This document shows, in pieces, positions 62,103-64,000 of a stretch of DNA of 64,000 nt. Position numbers and translations under genes: made by a program. The stretch's first letter is position 1. Every line of letters begins with the position of its first letter. Source of the DNA: Hyphomicrobiales bacterium (lineage in GTDB: Bacteria > Pseudomonadota > Alphaproteobacteria > Rhizobiales > Rhizobiaceae); NCBI GenBank assembly GCA_900466005.1, contig UEGQ01000003.1, positions 434,001-498,000 on the forward strand. Direction: 5' to 3'. The notes beneath the pieces were generated by a model. The model was not told the origin of the DNA, did no database searches, and worked only from the letters and a program-made list of their open reading frames with translations.

Positions 62103-63131
62103 ATGTCGACGAGCAACGTTTCGAACCTCTCCATCCAGACTTCGATGCGCCTGACAATCCGTCAGGCGCAGGCCGAACTCATCAAGGCGCAGCAAGAGGT
62201 AACGACCGGTATGTACGCCGATGTCGGAGCCTCGATCGGCAGCGAAACGTCCAGGGTTCTCGACCTGACCCGCGACAGCATGCGTTTGCACTCGATGATC
62301 GACACCAATGCGATCGTCACCCAGCGTCTCGATGCTTCGCAGGAGACGCTCAACCAGATGGCGACCTCCGCGCAAGAAATGCAGGATGCCTTGATCGCGC
62401 TTGGTCAATCCGGCACGACGACCACCATCGACGTGGCCGTCAACACTGTTTCGAACGTGTTGTCGAACTTCACCAATCTGGCCAACACGTCGTTCAGCGG
62501 CGAGTACCTGTTCTCGGGCGTCAATACCGACGTGCAGCCGCTCGCCGAGTATGACGCTGGTTCGGCGGCGAAGGCCTCCTTCGATGCGGCCTATGCTGCC
62601 TATCCGTGGTCGACGCCGAAGACCGCCGCCGAGATGGACGACTTCATTACCAACGTGATCGAGCCCATGTATACCGGGGCGGGCTGGGCGACCGACTGGT
62701 CGAGCGCCGCGGATGCGGTGATGACGAGCCGCATCAGCCAGAGCGAAGTCGTAGAGACCTCGACCAGCGCCAACGAAAGCGGGATGCGCTATTTCGCGCT
62801 CGCTGCCGTGGTTGCGAAGGAACTGCTCGGCCAGAACCTTGATGAAAGCGTGCGTTCGGTCGTCACCGACAAGGCAATCGCGTACATCAGTAAGGCTACC
62901 GCCGGGTTGAACGAGCAGCGCACACAGCTCGGTCTCTCCCAAAGTCGCGTGAAGAAGGCCAACACGTCCCTTCAGATCCAGATCAACATTCTCGATACGA
63001 CAAAGGCCGACCGGGTGGAGGTCGATGCATACGAAGCTTCGACTCGCGTCAACAATCTTCTTTCGCTCGCAGAGGCGTCCTACACCCTGACCGCCAAGAT
63101 CCAGCAGTTGAGTCTCGTGAACTACCTTTGA
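62103..63131 (+). CDS. flgL: Hook-filament junction protein FlgL
   Basis: A 342-residue hook-associated protein 3 with flagellin-like ends. TSMRLTIRQAQAELIKAQQE and VTTGMYADVGASIGSETSRV are at the N-terminus, and VEVDAYEASTRVNNLLSLAE and SYTLTAKIQQLSLVNYL at the C-terminus. FSGEYLFSGVNTDVQPL in the middle is a typical FlgL segment. Exported by the flagellar type III system. Confidence 0.94.
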   Translation: MSTSNVSNLSIQTSMRLTIRQAQAELIKAQQEVTTGMYADVGASIGSETSRVLDLTRDSMRLHSMIDTNAIVTQRLDASQETLNQMATSAQEMQDALIALGQSGTTTTIDVAVNTVSNVLSNFTNLANTSFSGEYLFSGVNTDVQPLAEYDAGSAAKASFDAAYAAYPWSTPKTAAEMDDFITNVIEPMYTGAGWATDWSSAADAVMTSRISQSEVVETSTSANESGMRYFALAAVVAKELLGQNLDESVRSVVTDKAIAYISKATAGLNEQRTQLGLSQSRVKKANTSLQIQINILDTTKADRVEVDAYEASTRVNNLLSLAEASYTLTAKIQQLSLVNYL

Positions 63132-63168
63132 TGATCAAAGGGAAGCCATGACTATGAAGGACAGTTGA

Positions 63169-63516
63169 ATGTATCAGTTCACATATGCCGAGATCATGGA
63201 AGATGACGTCGCGAACGCCAAGGACCGTGAACGGCAGGCGCTGTCGCGATCGATCGAGTTGCTCGAGAAGGCACGCGATGACGAAGAGTATTCCCGCAAC
63301 GCCATCGAGGCACTCTTCTATACCCGCCGGGTCTGGATCCGCCTCATAGAGGACTTGAAGCAGCCCGAGAACGAGCTCGGAGCGGAGCTGCGCGCCAACC
63401 TGATTTCCATAGCCATCTGGATCTTGAAGGAATGTGATCGGATCAGGAAGCGCGAGTCCAACAATTTCCAGAGCGTAATCGACGTGACAACCATCATCAG
63501 GGATGGACTGAAATGA
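63169..63516 (+). CDS. flaF: Flagellar biosynthesis regulator FlaF
   Basis: A 115-residue soluble helical protein starting [20 protein letters not shown]. In Caulobacter FlaF is needed for flagellin production and secretion, and with FlbT it forms a flagellin-specific post-transcriptional and export-chaperone system. It carries the conserved [16 protein letters not shown] and [15 protein letters not shown] segments. It overlaps flbT by 4 bases, so both are made together. Confidence 0.94.
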   Translation: MYQFTYAEIMEDDVANAKDRERQALSRSIELLEKARDDEEYSRNAIEALFYTRRVWIRLIEDLKQPENELGAELRANLISIAIWILKECDRIRKRESNNFQSVIDVTTIIRDGLK

Positions 63517-63962
63517 AAAGTACACTGCGCATCTCTCTCAAATCCGGGGAACGCATCTTCATCAACGGCGCAGTGCTGCGTGTCGACCGCAAGGTCGCGC
63601 TGGAGTTCCTCAACGACGTTACCTTCCTGCTCGAAAATCACGTCCTGCAGCCGGAAGACGCCACAACTCCGCTTCGGCAGCTCTACTTCATCGCACAGAT
63701 GATGCTGATCAACCCGGAGGGCCGCGAACAATCGATGGCCATGTTCCGCAAGTCGATCACCATGCTGCTCGCCTGCTTCCAGAACGACGAGGTTCTGGCC
63801 GAACTCAAGCGGGTCGACGGCATGGTTACCTCCGGCCGAGCCTTCGATGCCCTGAAGGCGATTCGCGGCCTCTATCCGATCGAGGATCGCATCCTCAACA
63901 ACCAGGAGATCGCGCCGGCGACGGTGGAGCAGATTAGCAAGGAGATGGCACCATGGCGGTAA
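63513..63962 (+). CDS. flbT: Flagellin translational regulator FlbT
   Basis: A 149-residue cytoplasmic protein. In Caulobacter FlbT binds the 5' leader of flagellin mRNA and limits its translation until the hook is finished; in other species it can act positively. Visible are [40 protein letters not shown] and [20 protein letters not shown]. Its likely targets are the hairpin leaders of flaA, flaB, flaD and flaC in this window. It overlaps flgD by 10 bases. Confidence 0.95.
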   Translation: MKSTLRISLKSGERIFINGAVLRVDRKVALEFLNDVTFLLENHVLQPEDATTPLRQLYFIAQMMLINPEGREQSMAMFRKSITMLLACFQNDEVLAELKRVDGMVTSGRAFDALKAIRGLYPIEDRILNNQEIAPATVEQISKEMAPWR

Positions 63963-64000
63963 GCGGCGTAAACGCGGCGGCCGGCATAAACAATGCGGCG
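63953..64000 (+). CDS. flgD: Hook-capping scaffold FlgD, 5' end only
   Basis: ATG at 63953 with GGAG 10 bases upstream, overlapping the end of flbT. Only 16 codons ([16 protein letters not shown]) are inside the window. Identity rests on the invariable flaF-flbT-flgD order in Rhizobiaceae and on the Ala/Asn-rich FlgD-type N-terminus; no domain can be seen. Confidence 0.6.
   Translation, partial: MAVSGVNAAAGINNAA

Noticed and set aside
1-64000. CRISPR arrays, insertion sequences, prophage genes, rRNA
   Set aside because: No regularly spaced direct repeats, transposase or phage motifs, or rRNA sequence were seen.

Overview
The window is an alphaproteobacterial chromosomal segment from the Rhizobiaceae. 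Gene order and protein sequences are closest to Sinorhizobium/Ensifer. The evidence is the icpA-cheS-cheY1-cheA order, the VisN/VisR and Rem regulators, MotE/MotC, four tandem flagellins and FlaF/FlbT. The flagellin sequences do not look like S. meliloti itself, so the genus is left open. No insertion sequences, prophage genes or CRISPR arrays were seen.

Layout. (1) 1-4.3 kb: housekeeping block of DUF2948, hisD, UPF0262, a low-molecular-weight phosphatase-like gene, infA, maf, yacG and tRNA-Phe. (2) 4.4-7.8 kb: a small eight-cysteine secreted protein convergent with a type I secretion ABC transporter/adaptor pair. (3) 7.9-19.5 kb: an accessory, stress-flavoured block. It holds a GXWXG/DUF4334 protein, a BON protein, a short-chain dehydrogenase, an HWE-type histidine kinase, a DMT exporter with a MarR regulator, a frameshifted unknown gene, a small lipoprotein, and a bacterial NHEJ set of two different Ku proteins plus a three-domain LigD. 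Several of these genes are preceded by sequences resembling general-stress sigma (EcfG/RpoE2) promoters. (4) 19.9-28.4 kb: the chemotaxis operon icpA-cheS-cheY1-cheA-cheW-cheR-cheB-cheY2-cheD-cheT, closed by a strong terminator. (5) 28.5-64 kb: the flagellar regulon. It contains fliF; the master regulators visN-visR; a leftward motA-fliM-fliN-fliG-flhB group; a rightward DUF1217-flgF-fliI-...-fliP operon; flaA-flaB-flaD-flaC; fliH-like-motB-motC-fliK-transglycosylase; rem; and flgE-flgK-flgL-flaF-flbT-flgD, which runs off the right edge.

How it works together. By comparison with S. meliloti, VisN/VisR drive early flagellar genes and rem, and Rem drives late genes. CheA signals to two CheY proteins. 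CheS and CheT probably speed signal termination. The motor is powered by MotA/MotB with periplasmic MotC and its chaperone MotE.

Main hunt results: a conserved hairpin covering the ribosome-binding site in the leader of all four flagellin genes (candidate FlbT target); a mosaic flaD consistent with gene conversion from flaA; CtrA-type TTAA-N7-TTAA boxes upstream of rem and several flagellin genes; EcfG-like promoters over the NHEJ and stress genes; a glutamate at the phosphoacceptor position of Rem; and a protoglobin-like sensor domain in IcpA that appears to lack its haem histidine.
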